Of a stretch of 64,000 bases of DNA, positions 55,810 to 64,000 are shown piece by piece. Position numbers and translations under genes: made by a program. Each line of letters starts with the position of its first letter. Position 1 is the first letter of the stretch. Origin of the DNA: Clostridium transplantifaecale (lineage in GTDB: Bacteria > Bacillota > Clostridia > Lachnospirales > Lachnospiraceae); NCBI RefSeq assembly GCF_900626075.1, contig NZ_UYZY01000008.1:62001-126000 (forward strand), given 5' to 3'. The notes below the pieces were generated by a model. That model was given only the letters and a program-made list of their open reading frames with translations. It was not told where the DNA came from and did no database searches.

Positions 55810-56415
55810 TCACTTCTCAATTGAGACAAACGGAGGAAATGTATCCGGGCTGCTGCTGCGCTGCATCGTTTCTGTATCTACGTCAAAACATCTGCCGTCG
55901 TATTCATAGTGCAGTTTTCCGTCTTTACTGTAAAAACGGTGTTCCGATTGAAATGCAACCGTTTTGAAGCGCTCGCCCTGTACCGGCTGATCCCGATACA
56001 GCGCCTGATCTTCCATTAATTTTAATACTTCATTTTCCAGGCAGACGTCGTAAATACCACTTATGACAGCTTCAGCCGCCACGTTTTTCCCCGATGCTGA
56101 GATAAAGCGAAAACAACCTGTAATTCCATTTGTACTTTTCCGCTCTGCCAGTTCAAAACGGAACAGGGATACAGCGCTGAAATCCTTCCGCAGTTTCTCC
56201 CGTTGTCCATCCTCTCCCATGAGCCAGATCTTCTCGTTTGATACAATAAACATATCCAACTGAAACCCGCTTTGAGAATATTTAAGATTAGAAAAGGATA
56301 TTTGATCTGAGTATACGCCCTGTAACGCACCATCTTCCAGTTGGTAAACTAACTCCTTCGTAAACAGCGTTTTACCGTTTATATTTTCCTCTATAAAATC
56401 AATAATTTCTTTCAT
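55810..56415 (-). CDS. Conserved hypothetical protein
   Basis: 201 residues from ATG 56415 (GGTGGTGGAG upstream). It starts inside the end of the MATE gene (17-bp overlap) in another frame, so they are translationally coupled. No motif is recognised; it looks soluble, with alternating beta strands and no signal peptide or membrane segment. The function cannot be assigned. Confidence 0.65.
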   Translation of the reverse strand: MKEIIDFIEENINGKTLFTKELVYQLEDGALQGVYSDQISFSNLKYSQSGFQLDMFIVSNEKIWLMGEDGQREKLRKDFSAVSLFRFELAERKSTNGITGCFRFISASGKNVAAEAVISGIYDVCLENEVLKLMEDQALYRDQPVQGERFKTVAFQSEHRFYSKDGKLHYEYDGRCFDVDTETMQRSSSPDTFPPFVSIEK

Positions 56416-57853
56416 CTCCACCACCCGTCTCTCTGTCTGATCTCCCCTCTGCCCGCTCGTCACTCACATTATTCCCACGCTGCTTAATGAGGCTCCTCTT
56501 CCAGATTCCCGACTTAATATATAAATATCCGAACGGCACCGAGGAAAACGGCGCAATGGCGCAGGCAATGTAAATCCCCTCCAGGCCCCAAAGCTTCTCG
56601 AAGGAAACAGCCAGAATCACCCGGAAGATAATGCAGTTCGTAAAGCTGGACATCATCGCGAATGTGGAATGGCCCGCACCGATCATCATCGCATGATAAA
56701 TAAGGAAGATTGCATAGAAAACCTGACCGAAAATCTCAATCCGCATATTCAGCACCGCATTGGCGATTACCACCTGATCATCGGTAAAAATTCCGGCCAG
56801 CCAGGGGCCTCCGATTTCCACCAGGACGATTGTCGCAAGGCTAACCACCAGGGCCATCTTCATGGCTGTATACATAACTTCTTTCGCCCTGTCGTAAAGG
56901 CGGGCGCCCAGGTTCTGTGCGATTACGGAGACCGCTCCCGTAGACATGGCGCTGAGCAGAAGCTGGCACATATCTTTAATCTTGATCGCCACTCCGTTTC
57001 CGGCCGAAATATCGGTGCCGTAACGGTTAATCAGAAAGGTCACCACCAGCCAGGAGAATCCGGCTATCGTCATCTGAACGGCGCTGGGAATTCCGACCTT
57101 CAAAGTCTCCTTCAGCATCCCTATTCTGATTTTCAGGAAATCGAATGTAAAACGTATTAGCTCTTTTTCCCTTATAATGGCCGCCAGGCTGAGCACGGCG
57201 CTGAGTATCTGAGCGATCACCGTAGCAAGTGCCGCGCCTGCCACTCCCATTTTTAAAGTTCCGACAAAAATCACATCTAATACGGCATTCAGCACCGTCG
57301 TTGCAATGACAATCCGCATCGGTGTCCTGCTGTCGCCCACGGCGCGCAGCAGAGAAGAAAATGCATTATATATGTAGACGAAAAACATTCCTGCGGAACA
57401 GATTCTCAGATAAACAAGCGCCTCGTCGTAGGCGGGCGCCTGGAGGAGCCTCAAGATTACCCCGGACATGGCATACAGAACCAGAGAGAAGGCAATGCCC
57501 AGTATAGCAGAGAGGGATACGAGCGTCCCGGTCGCCTCCTCCCTGCTCTTACTGTCTTTACCTCCATAAAACTGCCCAATCAGCACACTTCCGCCGGTCG
57601 TGATTCCGATGGCAATCTTCGTGATGATCACCAGTATCTGACTGGAATTGTTGATGGCGGAGATAGCGGAAGGACCTGCAAAACGGCCTGCAATCACCAT
57701 ATCTACCATATTATAAAGGGCCTGCAGGAGGCTGGATGCGATTAAGGGCAGCGTGAATGCCACAATCTGCCTCACAATATTGCCCTGCGTAAAATCCTGT
57801 TTCCTGTCTGTTTTCTCCGGCGTGCTGCCTGATTTCTTCTCCGTCACTGCCAC
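56399..57853 (-). CDS. MATE-family efflux transporter
   Basis: 484 residues, twelve predicted helices in two related halves. Family segments are TLPLIASSLLQALYNMVDMVIAGRF and GITTGGSVLIGQFYGGKD. It exports drugs or metabolites by cation antiport. The N-terminal extension of about 25 residues is charged. Divergent from an ABC importer; a small unknown gene overlaps its end. Confidence 0.93.
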   Translation of the reverse strand: MAVTEKKSGSTPEKTDRKQDFTQGNIVRQIVAFTLPLIASSLLQALYNMVDMVIAGRFAGPSAISAINNSSQILVIITKIAIGITTGGSVLIGQFYGGKDSKSREEATGTLVSLSAILGIAFSLVLYAMSGVILRLLQAPAYDEALVYLRICSAGMFFVYIYNAFSSLLRAVGDSRTPMRIVIATTVLNAVLDVIFVGTLKMGVAGAALATVIAQILSAVLSLAAIIREKELIRFTFDFLKIRIGMLKETLKVGIPSAVQMTIAGFSWLVVTFLINRYGTDISAGNGVAIKIKDMCQLLLSAMSTGAVSVIAQNLGARLYDRAKEVMYTAMKMALVVSLATIVLVEIGGPWLAGIFTDDQVVIANAVLNMRIEIFGQVFYAIFLIYHAMMIGAGHSTFAMMSSFTNCIIFRVILAVSFEKLWGLEGIYIACAIAPFSSVPFGYLYIKSGIWKRSLIKQRGNNVSDERAEGRSDRETGGGDERNY

Positions 57854-58048
57854 GTAACGCCTCTTTTCCCGGCTACGGCCGTATCTTTACAGAGCCGCGT
57901 AAAAACCGGCCTGTATTTCTGGTAATTATTTTACTACACGCGGGAGGCCACGGCAACCAAAAATCATCGTGATTCCCTCTTTACGGCCTCACGTCCCTGT
58001 AAAATCCACATATCTTAAACTAAAGCCAGTATATTTAAGAGGTGTTAC

Positions 58049-58810
58049 ATGATTCCAAAACTGGAAGTTTCAGGCCTTTGTTATTCCTATCATTCGATGG
58101 ATGGGGAAACTCAGGCTCTTTCTAATATATCGTTTACCGTAAACACCGGAGAGTTTATTGCCATTGTCGGGCCGTCCGGCTGCGGTAAATCCACTCTCCT
58201 CTCCCTTTTCAGCGGGCTTCTCAAACCGGACGAGGGCAAAATTTTCATAGACGGAACCCCTCTCTCCGAGAGTCAGGTGAGGATCGGCTATATGCTCCAG
58301 AAGGATCACCTGTTTGAATGGCGCACAATTCTCTCCAATGCCTCCCTTGGATTGGAAATCCAGCATAAAATGGACGAACGCCATAAAAACACTCTCCAGG
58401 AACTGATGACTTCCTATGGACTCGGCAGCTTTGAAAATGCCCGTCCGTCCGAGCTGTCGGGTGGAATGCGGCAGCGTGCCGCCCTCATACGGACCCTGGC
58501 CTTAGAGCCTGATATTCTTCTCCTTGATGAGCCTTTTTCTGCACTGGATTATCAGACACGCCTCTCTGTCTGCGATGATATCAGCACAATTATCAGAGGA
58601 AGAGGTAAGACAGCCATCCTGATCACCCATGATCTGTCGGAGGCCGTCAGTGTTGCCGACCGCATTATCATTCTCTCAAAGCGGCCCGGAAGGATTAAAG
58701 GAATTCTGCCAACCCCGTTTTCCACTCCGGATTTAAGTCCTCTTGAACGGAGAAACGATCCTGAATTCTCAGGTTATTTCAACGAGGTCTGGAAGATTCT
58801 TCAAAATTAA
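58049..58810 (+). CDS. ABC transporter ATPase, nitrate/sulfonate/HMP type
   Basis: 253 residues: Walker A GPSGCGKST, Q-loop YMLQKDHLFEW, signature LSGGMRQR, Walker B ILLLDEPFSALD and switch His ITHDLSEA. This is the SsuB/TauB/ThiZ branch. The permease follows after 29 bp. No binding-protein gene is next to the pair. ATG 58049 follows AAGAGGTG. Confidence 0.9.
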   Translation: MIPKLEVSGLCYSYHSMDGETQALSNISFTVNTGEFIAIVGPSGCGKSTLLSLFSGLLKPDEGKIFIDGTPLSESQVRIGYMLQKDHLFEWRTILSNASLGLEIQHKMDERHKNTLQELMTSYGLGSFENARPSELSGGMRQRAALIRTLALEPDILLLDEPFSALDYQTRLSVCDDISTIIRGRGKTAILITHDLSEAVSVADRIIILSKRPGRIKGILPTPFSTPDLSPLERRNDPEFSGYFNEVWKILQN

Positions 58811-58839
58811 CAATTCTTTTCCCTATCAGGAGGTGTCTC

Positions 58840-59631
58840 ATGGAATTACATGAAACCCTGGCCCAGCAGGAATTTATCGCAAGGCAGAAACGCCGCCGCA
58901 GATTTGTCTCAGTCTGCCGCATTCTGCTTCTTTTTATTTTATTGGTACTCTGGGAAGTCTGTGCCAGACTGGGTATTATCAACGACTTCATCTTCAGCTC
59001 TCCGTCCCGAATCGTACTCTGCTTTATCAGCATGGTGAAGGACGGCAGTATTTTTTTACACACAGGTGTTACGATCATGGAAACGCTGATCAGTTTCTTT
59101 CTCGTCGTCGCTATCGGACTGCTCGGGGCAATCCTTTTGTGGTCCAGCAAAAGCCTCTCCGATATTCTGGAGCCGTATCTCGTCATGCTCAACAGCCTGC
59201 CTAAATCAGCCCTGGCCCCGATTCTCATCGTATGGCTGGGCAATAACATCAAGACAATTATCGTAGCCGCCGTATCGGTAGCCGTATTCGGAGCCATTAT
59301 GACGCTTCACAACGGTTTCAGCCACACGGATCCGGATCAGATTAAACTGATTTACTCCCTGGGCGGAAAGCGGAAGGATGTTCTTACAAAAGTTCTGCTG
59401 CCCGGATCGGTTCCGCTGATCATCAGCAATATGAAGGTCAATGTGGGACTCTGCCTGGTGGGTGTTATTATCGGCGAATTCCTCGCCGCCAACAAAGGGC
59501 TCGGATATCTGATTATCTATGGTTCCCAGGTATTTAAGATGGATCTCGTTGTGATGAGCATTGTGATTCTCTGTATTGTATCGGCGATACTGTACCAGGG
59601 GATTACGTTACTGGAGAAAAAGATGAAATAG
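58840..59631 (+). CDS. ABC transporter permease, nitrate/sulfonate/HMP type
   Basis: 263 residues, about six helices, with the coupling loop IYSLGGKRKDVLTKVLLPGSVPLIISNMK of SsuC/TauC/ThiX permeases and WEVCARLGIINDFIFSSPSRI near the start. TCAGGAGGTG precedes ATG 58840. It pairs with the upstream ATPase; the substrate is unknown. Confidence 0.9.
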   Translation: MELHETLAQQEFIARQKRRRRFVSVCRILLLFILLVLWEVCARLGIINDFIFSSPSRIVLCFISMVKDGSIFLHTGVTIMETLISFFLVVAIGLLGAILLWSSKSLSDILEPYLVMLNSLPKSALAPILIVWLGNNIKTIIVAAVSVAVFGAIMTLHNGFSHTDPDQIKLIYSLGGKRKDVLTKVLLPGSVPLIISNMKVNVGLCLVGVIIGEFLAANKGLGYLIIYGSQVFKMDLVVMSIVILCIVSAILYQGITLLEKKMK

Positions 59632-59661
59632 AACATACTCTCGCAGATGTGGGAATCTTAT

Positions 59662-59702
59662 CCCGGCAGCTCAGAAAGCCAAAACTATTTTGAACTGCCG
59701 GG
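59662..59702 (+). terminator. Terminator of the two-gene ABC unit
   Basis: CCCGGCAG (59662-59669) pairs with CTGCCGGG (59695-59702), with inner TCA/TGA, 30 bp after the permease stop. The rest of 59703-59894 holds nothing recognisable. Confidence 0.6.
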
Positions 59703-59894
59703 ATATATCCTGCAAACTATTTAAAACTCCCACCATTATTTCTGTTTACATAGTCATCCGTACTCCTTCCATATCAAGGTTCCGGATCACTTATTTTCTG
59801 AAAATCGGCACTGAACTTCTGATAGAGATCAGGCCTGCGGTCCGTCATGCAAACGCCAGCCCGTTCTCTTTTCTTTAAACCTTTGGACAGGCCC

Positions 59895-62714
59895 TTACTG
59901 AAGATTACTCTTCTTCCCATCCTGAACATCAATATTGAGATGCAGCTCCTCATATAGTTCATTCACATCAATTGGTTTCGGCACAAAACCGTTCATTCCC
60001 GCCGCAATTGCCGCTTCCCGGTCCTCCCGGAACGCGTTTGCAGTCATTGCAATAATCGGGACTGTGGATGCGTCCGGACGTGACAGTCCGCGAATGGCGG
60101 CGGTGGCCTCCAGTCCGTTCATCTCCGGCATCTGGATATCCATAAGAATTGCCCGGATTTCTCCCTGAGTGCTATGTTTAAACAGCTCCAGCGCCTCCCG
60201 TCCATTCTCCGCCCGGGTGACAACGGCTCCCTGCATACGGAGCAGTTCCATGGCAATTTCCGCATTGAGATCATTATCCTCCGCAAGAAGGAACTTTGCA
60301 CCATCAAACCGGTCCTCCCTGACCTTTGTCTCAGGTGCAGTTTTTTTCTCCATCTGCCCTCTGGGAAATGTCACGGTGAAATAGAACTCACTTCCTTGCC
60401 CCACTTCGCTCTTAAGACAGAGTTCTCCGCCCATCAGATGAACGATATTCCGGCTTATAGCCAGACCAAGCCCGGTTCCCTGGCTCTTTGAATAGTTGGA
60501 ACCCAGCTGCTCAAAGCTCTCAAAAATACGGTGCTGTTCGTCCTGGGCAATTCCAATTCCCGTATCACGTACAAGAATTTTATATGAAACTTCCGATTCC
60601 GTGGAAGATTCCTCCGAAACCCTCAGAAGGACACTGCCTCCGGCCCCGGTAAACTTAAATGCATTGGAAAGCAGGTTGAGAATTACCTGCCTCAGACGCA
60701 GTTCATCCCCCACTATTACATCGTGATCGATATTTTCTTCCAGACCAAAATCCAGCGACCGGTTTGCCGCGTCCTGCTGCAGCATATTTTCAACATCCCT
60801 CAGCATTTCATGTATTGAAAAGCTTTCGGATGCAAATGTCATCTTACCATTTTCAATGCGGCTCATATCCAGAATATCATTAATCAGACTCAGCAGATAA
60901 TTGGACGATGTCTTTATCTTTTCCAGATTATTCAATGCCTTTTCAGGCACTCCTTCCATCATCGCGGTCAAATCAGTCAGCCCGACAATCGCATTCATCG
61001 GAGTCCTGATTTCATGGCTCATGCGGGACAGAAATTCACTTTTTGCATGATTGCCGGCCTCCGCCTTTTCAAGCTCTCCCTGCATGGCTGCGGCGTGCAG
61101 ACGCGATCTGCCTATGATAATGACAACAACCAGAAGAAGGATGAGTCCGGTAGCCACAACCGTTATAGCCAGGGATGGATTGGCATAAACTATGCTGGTG
61201 AGTGTCATATGGGATTCCCCGATGGAAACCATGTTGCGGCTGCTAATGGCGGCATAATCATCGCTGCTGATATTGTTGATCGCTTTATTAATAATTGAAA
61301 AAAGTTCCGGCTGTACAGGGCTTCTCATTGCAAAACTGGTTTCCCGGTGATCATTAATCAGATTTACCTGCATCAGATTGGTAAAATTATTCTTTTGTAT
61401 AATGCTTTCGAGATGAGCGGATACACCATAAAAGAAGTCTACTTTACCGCGGTTGACGTCCGAAAGCGCCTTTGCAATATCGGAATAATAGATTTCCTTA
61501 TCCACCGTAATATTGTCCGGCATGTCTTCCCCTTCCAGGACGGCTCCGACCAGTCCCTGTGCGGGATAGCTTGATTCCTTATTCCTCACCAGGATAGAAT
61601 TCAGTTCTACGAAAGGCGTTGTCAGCGCCAGATCCTGTTCTACGGCGTCTTCATCCGAACCAAGGTAAAAACCGAGAAGATCCGCCTCACCGCTCCGCAT
61701 CTTCTCGAGCGTCTGCGCATAACTGTCACAGTATATATAGGAAAACTCCAGACCGGAATACTCGGAAATTTTCTGAAGAATATCGGGTACGTAACCGTTG
61801 TGGCCGTCACTATTATCCAGGCAGAAAAGCGGATGCCAGTCACTCGGGACAGCCACCGTCACCGTCCCCCTCTGTTCTATGTATTCCTTTTCCTTTGTAT
61901 TAAGTACCGCATTCATATTGGCGGCGGCAGGAAAATTAGTTTCATATAATTTCTTTGCAAAGTTGGGATCTGCCTCGTAAATCTTTTCCAGCGCCATATT
62001 AAGGCCGTCCAGAACCTCCTGGTTATCCGGCTGTGTCACAATATAATGAGGCTGTGAGTCAAATGTGGCGGCGACATAAAATTTATCACCGTAATCCGCA
62101 CTGTTGCCCAGCAGCAAATCCACCTCGCCGTTCTCCAGATAATAATTCAGACTTCCATGTTCCTTCAACTGTTCTCGGCTATAATACTTAATCGTACAGT
62201 CCATGTTATTAAGTTCCAGATAAATTTGGAGCCGTCTTATATTCTCTGCAGCCCGTTCGAAAACTCCAATCGTTTTTCCATTGAGGGAATTGAGGTCGAA
62301 TCCCTTGATACTGTCATCATCTTTTCTGGCCAGCAGGATCAGTTTTGTGTAACCGCAGTTATATTCAGGATATCCATACTCGTCCTTGACGCTGTCCATA
62401 TAATATTGGCCACCCATCAGGTCGTATTCCCCGGCTTCAAACCGGCTCAGTATTTCTTCATTATCCACATCAATATATTCATATTTCCAACCGGTATACT
62501 TGGCAACCTCATTGAGGACATCGACCACCAGTCCATACCTTTCTCCATCCGCTGTGAGCATGGTATAACCTTCCGTTTTGGGAAAAGCTACGCGAAGGAC
62601 CTTATCCTCTTCCTCCTCGTCAGCCGCGCATGGAAATGACACTGCCATCATAAGCAGCGCCGCGAGTAAAAACATTATGTATTTTTTCATCTTACAGCCG
62701 TATATTTGCTTCAT
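59895..62714 (-). CDS. Hybrid histidine kinase with two solute-binding sensor domains
   Basis: 939 residues: signal/anchor at 9-31, solute-binding family 3 domains at about 38-265 and 282-500, and a membrane helix at 511-534. Then come HisKA with His567 (SHEIRTPMNA), HATPase with N-box SNAFKFT and DTGIGI, and a receiver with Asp859 (ILMDIQMPEMNG). The plan resembles BvgS/EvgS sensors, which sense small ligands outside the cell. No Hpt domain is fused, but a free Hpt protein is encoded upstream at 62944-63333. GAAGGAGTCTGT precedes ATG 62714. Confidence 0.93.
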   Translation of the reverse strand: MKQIYGCKMKKYIMFLLAALLMMAVSFPCAADEEEEDKVLRVAFPKTEGYTMLTADGERYGLVVDVLNEVAKYTGWKYEYIDVDNEEILSRFEAGEYDLMGGQYYMDSVKDEYGYPEYNCGYTKLILLARKDDDSIKGFDLNSLNGKTIGVFERAAENIRRLQIYLELNNMDCTIKYYSREQLKEHGSLNYYLENGEVDLLLGNSADYGDKFYVAATFDSQPHYIVTQPDNQEVLDGLNMALEKIYEADPNFAKKLYETNFPAAANMNAVLNTKEKEYIEQRGTVTVAVPSDWHPLFCLDNSDGHNGYVPDILQKISEYSGLEFSYIYCDSYAQTLEKMRSGEADLLGFYLGSDEDAVEQDLALTTPFVELNSILVRNKESSYPAQGLVGAVLEGEDMPDNITVDKEIYYSDIAKALSDVNRGKVDFFYGVSAHLESIIQKNNFTNLMQVNLINDHRETSFAMRSPVQPELFSIINKAINNISSDDYAAISSRNMVSIGESHMTLTSIVYANPSLAITVVATGLILLLVVVIIIGRSRLHAAAMQGELEKAEAGNHAKSEFLSRMSHEIRTPMNAIVGLTDLTAMMEGVPEKALNNLEKIKTSSNYLLSLINDILDMSRIENGKMTFASESFSIHEMLRDVENMLQQDAANRSLDFGLEENIDHDVIVGDELRLRQVILNLLSNAFKFTGAGGSVLLRVSEESSTESEVSYKILVRDTGIGIAQDEQHRIFESFEQLGSNYSKSQGTGLGLAISRNIVHLMGGELCLKSEVGQGSEFYFTVTFPRGQMEKKTAPETKVREDRFDGAKFLLAEDNDLNAEIAMELLRMQGAVVTRAENGREALELFKHSTQGEIRAILMDIQMPEMNGLEATAAIRGLSRPDASTVPIIAMTANAFREDREAAIAAGMNGFVPKPIDVNELYEELHLNIDVQDGKKSNLQ

Positions 62715-62943
62715 ACAGACTCCTTCACTGATACCAAATTATCCGCCGCCGTCAATGTAAACATCCCTGCATATCTTCCCAACAGTTTTCTTTATCTGCC
62801 GAACACAGCCGGTGGACATTTGTTTCTGTTTCATCATAGAAAGAATTTTTTAATACAGAATTAACCTAAATTCTCCATACCTATATTCTCAGCTATTTTC
62901 TCTATAAAGTCAAACGGTTCCTGAAGCAATTTTTTAATACGGC

Positions 62944-63333
62944 TCAAACTCCGCCAAAAGGCTGAAAGCCTTCATGTTCCTCCAGTTCCAGCCTCATTTT
63001 CTCCACTTTCAGGTACTCCCTCCGGAGCACCTGATAAAGTGATTTGTAATCTTCCCTGAGATTCCCGGCCCGTAAAGGCTCCACCATAGCGGAAACCGCC
63101 TCATAGATGGACTGTAAGCCCAGATTTCCGGCCAATCCCTTAATCGTATGCGCCGCTTCGAAAGCAGTGCCCAAATCTCCTTTGTCCAGAGCATCTTCCA
63201 GGGCGGCAAGGTTATTGTCCTGAGGCAGTCTTCCCAGTATTTTCAGATAGAATGTCTCATTTCCTAAAAACCGTGTCATTGTATTGTCATAATCCACACC
63301 ATAGGACTCCAGTATTTCCCTGAAACTCTGCAT
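62944..63333 (-). CDS. Hpt-domain phosphotransfer protein
   Basis: 129 residues, a four-helix Hpt domain with the phospho-accepting His in EAAHTIKGLAGNLG. It starts 5 bp after the stop of the double-receiver gene, so both are made together. It probably passes phosphate between receiver domains of the neighbouring kinases. Confidence 0.88.
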   Translation of the reverse strand: MQSFREILESYGVDYDNTMTRFLGNETFYLKILGRLPQDNNLAALEDALDKGDLGTAFEAAHTIKGLAGNLGLQSIYEAVSAMVEPLRAGNLREDYKSLYQVLRREYLKVEKMRLELEEHEGFQPFGGV

Positions 63334-63338
63334 CGATT

Positions 63339-64000
63339 TTATCCTTCCTCTCTGAAAATAAGATGGTAAAGCGTCTGATATAGCCGGTCCGAATCAATCG
63401 GCTTTGCCAGGTGGGCATCCATTCCGGCCGCTTTGCTCTTCTCTATATCATCGTCAAATGCATTGGCTGTCATTGCAACAATTGGAACCGTTGCGGCATC
63501 CGCATTACTCAAATGCCTTATACTTGTAGTTGCCGTCAGGCCGTCCATGAGCGGCATTCTGATATCCATCAGGATCGCATCGTAATACCCTGTCGATGAT
63601 TTGCTGAATAATTCCAGCGCCCTAAGGCCGTTTTCCGCCGTATCCACAGTGAAACCTTTACTTTGGAGAAGCATTACGGCAACCTCTGTGTTAATGGCGT
63701 TGTCCTCCGCCAGCAGCAGACGTCTTCCGGTAAAATCATAGTCCGCCGCATCCATCTGCGGCTTTCTCTCTTCCTTTTCCCCCAGCGCTTTGGAAAAAGC
63801 CGATACCAAAGCGGACTTGAACATCGGTTTACTCATCAGCATATTAACTCCTGCCAGTTTCGCCTCATGCTCTATGGAGATCCAGTCATATGCGGTCATG
63901 ATAATGATCGTAACCTCCGGCCCCACAATCGCCCTGATATGTCTGGCAGTCTCAATACCGTCCATCCCGGGCATTTTCCAGTCTATCAGAATCATGTCAA
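63339..64000 (-). CDS. Double-receiver protein, C-terminal part (5' end outside window)
   Basis: The visible part carries the end of one receiver (phospho-Asp in LIDWKMPGMDG, then TAYDW and KPMFKSAL) and a complete second receiver (AEDNAINTEVA, phospho-Asp in ILMDIRMPLMDG, MTANAF, LAKPID). The gene continues past 64000, and the ATG at 63995 lies inside the first receiver, so it is not the true start. Most likely the tail of a hybrid histidine kinase, whose Hpt function is supplied by the next gene. Confidence 0.85.
   Translation of the reverse strand, partial: DMILIDWKMPGMDGIETARHIRAIVGPEVTIIIMTAYDWISIEHEAKLAGVNMLMSKPMFKSALVSAFSKALGEKEERKPQMDAADYDFTGRRLLLAEDNAINTEVAVMLLQSKGFTVDTAENGLRALELFSKSSTGYYDAILMDIRMPLMDGLTATTSIRHLSNADAATVPIVAMTANAFDDDIEKSKAAGMDAHLAKPIDSDRLYQTLYHLIFREEG

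Noticed and set aside
57854-58048. TPP-type riboswitch upstream of the ABC importer
   Set aside because: The region lacks the conserved CTGAGA and ACCTGATCTGG-like segments.

Overview
The window reads as a chromosomal segment of a gut Lachnospiraceae-type Firmicute, close in style to [Clostridium] symbiosum or Enterocloster. That assignment is an inference from the gene set (rimP-nusA-ylxR-ylxQ-infB-rbfA-nrnA-truB-ribF order, DUF3842, Firmicute AGGAGG ribosome sites, SigA promoters, choline-binding-like wall repeats). No database search was possible. The flanks look moderately GC-rich. The 21.4-38.9 kb part is clearly more AT-rich and accessory in character.

Layout. 0.2-5.1 kb: a 4Fe-4S protein and a LysR regulator, divergent from a GltS-like transporter and an AbgB-like M20 amidohydrolase. 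5.2-8.1 kb: uvrA behind a promoter carrying a LexA/SOS box. 8.4-13.5 kb: a BMP-type nucleoside ABC transporter. 13.6-18.9 kb: an amidohydrolase, permease, C69 dipeptidase and LysR catabolic cluster. 19.6-21.4 kb: ftsH. 21.9 kb: a MarR regulator.

22.7-35.8 kb is the most unusual part. Four paralogous secreted, Asp-rich cell-wall-binding-repeat proteins (here A, B, C, D) alternate in orientation (+,-,+,-). Each starts with the same 193-194 bp block, which holds a -10 box, leader, RBS and the first 33 codons. Downstream variants are mosaic between copies. Immediately beside copy D lie two tandem, intact tyrosine recombinases. An AAA/DUF234 ATPase behind a 20-bp-arm palindrome sits between B and C, and a fifth wall-binding protein (E) sits between C and D. 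I read this as a candidate DNA-rearrangement (phase or antigenic variation) locus for surface proteins.

36-38.5 kb: a polar amino-acid ABC transporter with an ArgR-like box. 38.9-39.7 kb: a YwaF-type membrane protein. 39.7-40.5 kb has no gene but holds two inverted, convergent copies of a ~340-nt structured RNA, supported by compensatory base changes between the copies. Its class is unknown to me. 40.6-43.8 kb: carB, divergent from a DUF3842 gene.

44.6-53.9 kb: the translation/transcription operon (rimP to ribF, minus strand). Its IF2 carries 28 copies of a GGYQGNR-type repeat. 54.2-57.9 kb: nitroreductase, carbon-nitrogen hydrolase, an unknown protein and a MATE exporter. 58.0-59.6 kb: a two-gene ABC importer without a binding protein. 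59.9-64 kb: a hybrid histidine kinase with two periplasmic-binding-type sensor domains, an Hpt protein and the 3' part of a double-receiver protein that runs off the window. No tRNA, rRNA or CRISPR was seen.
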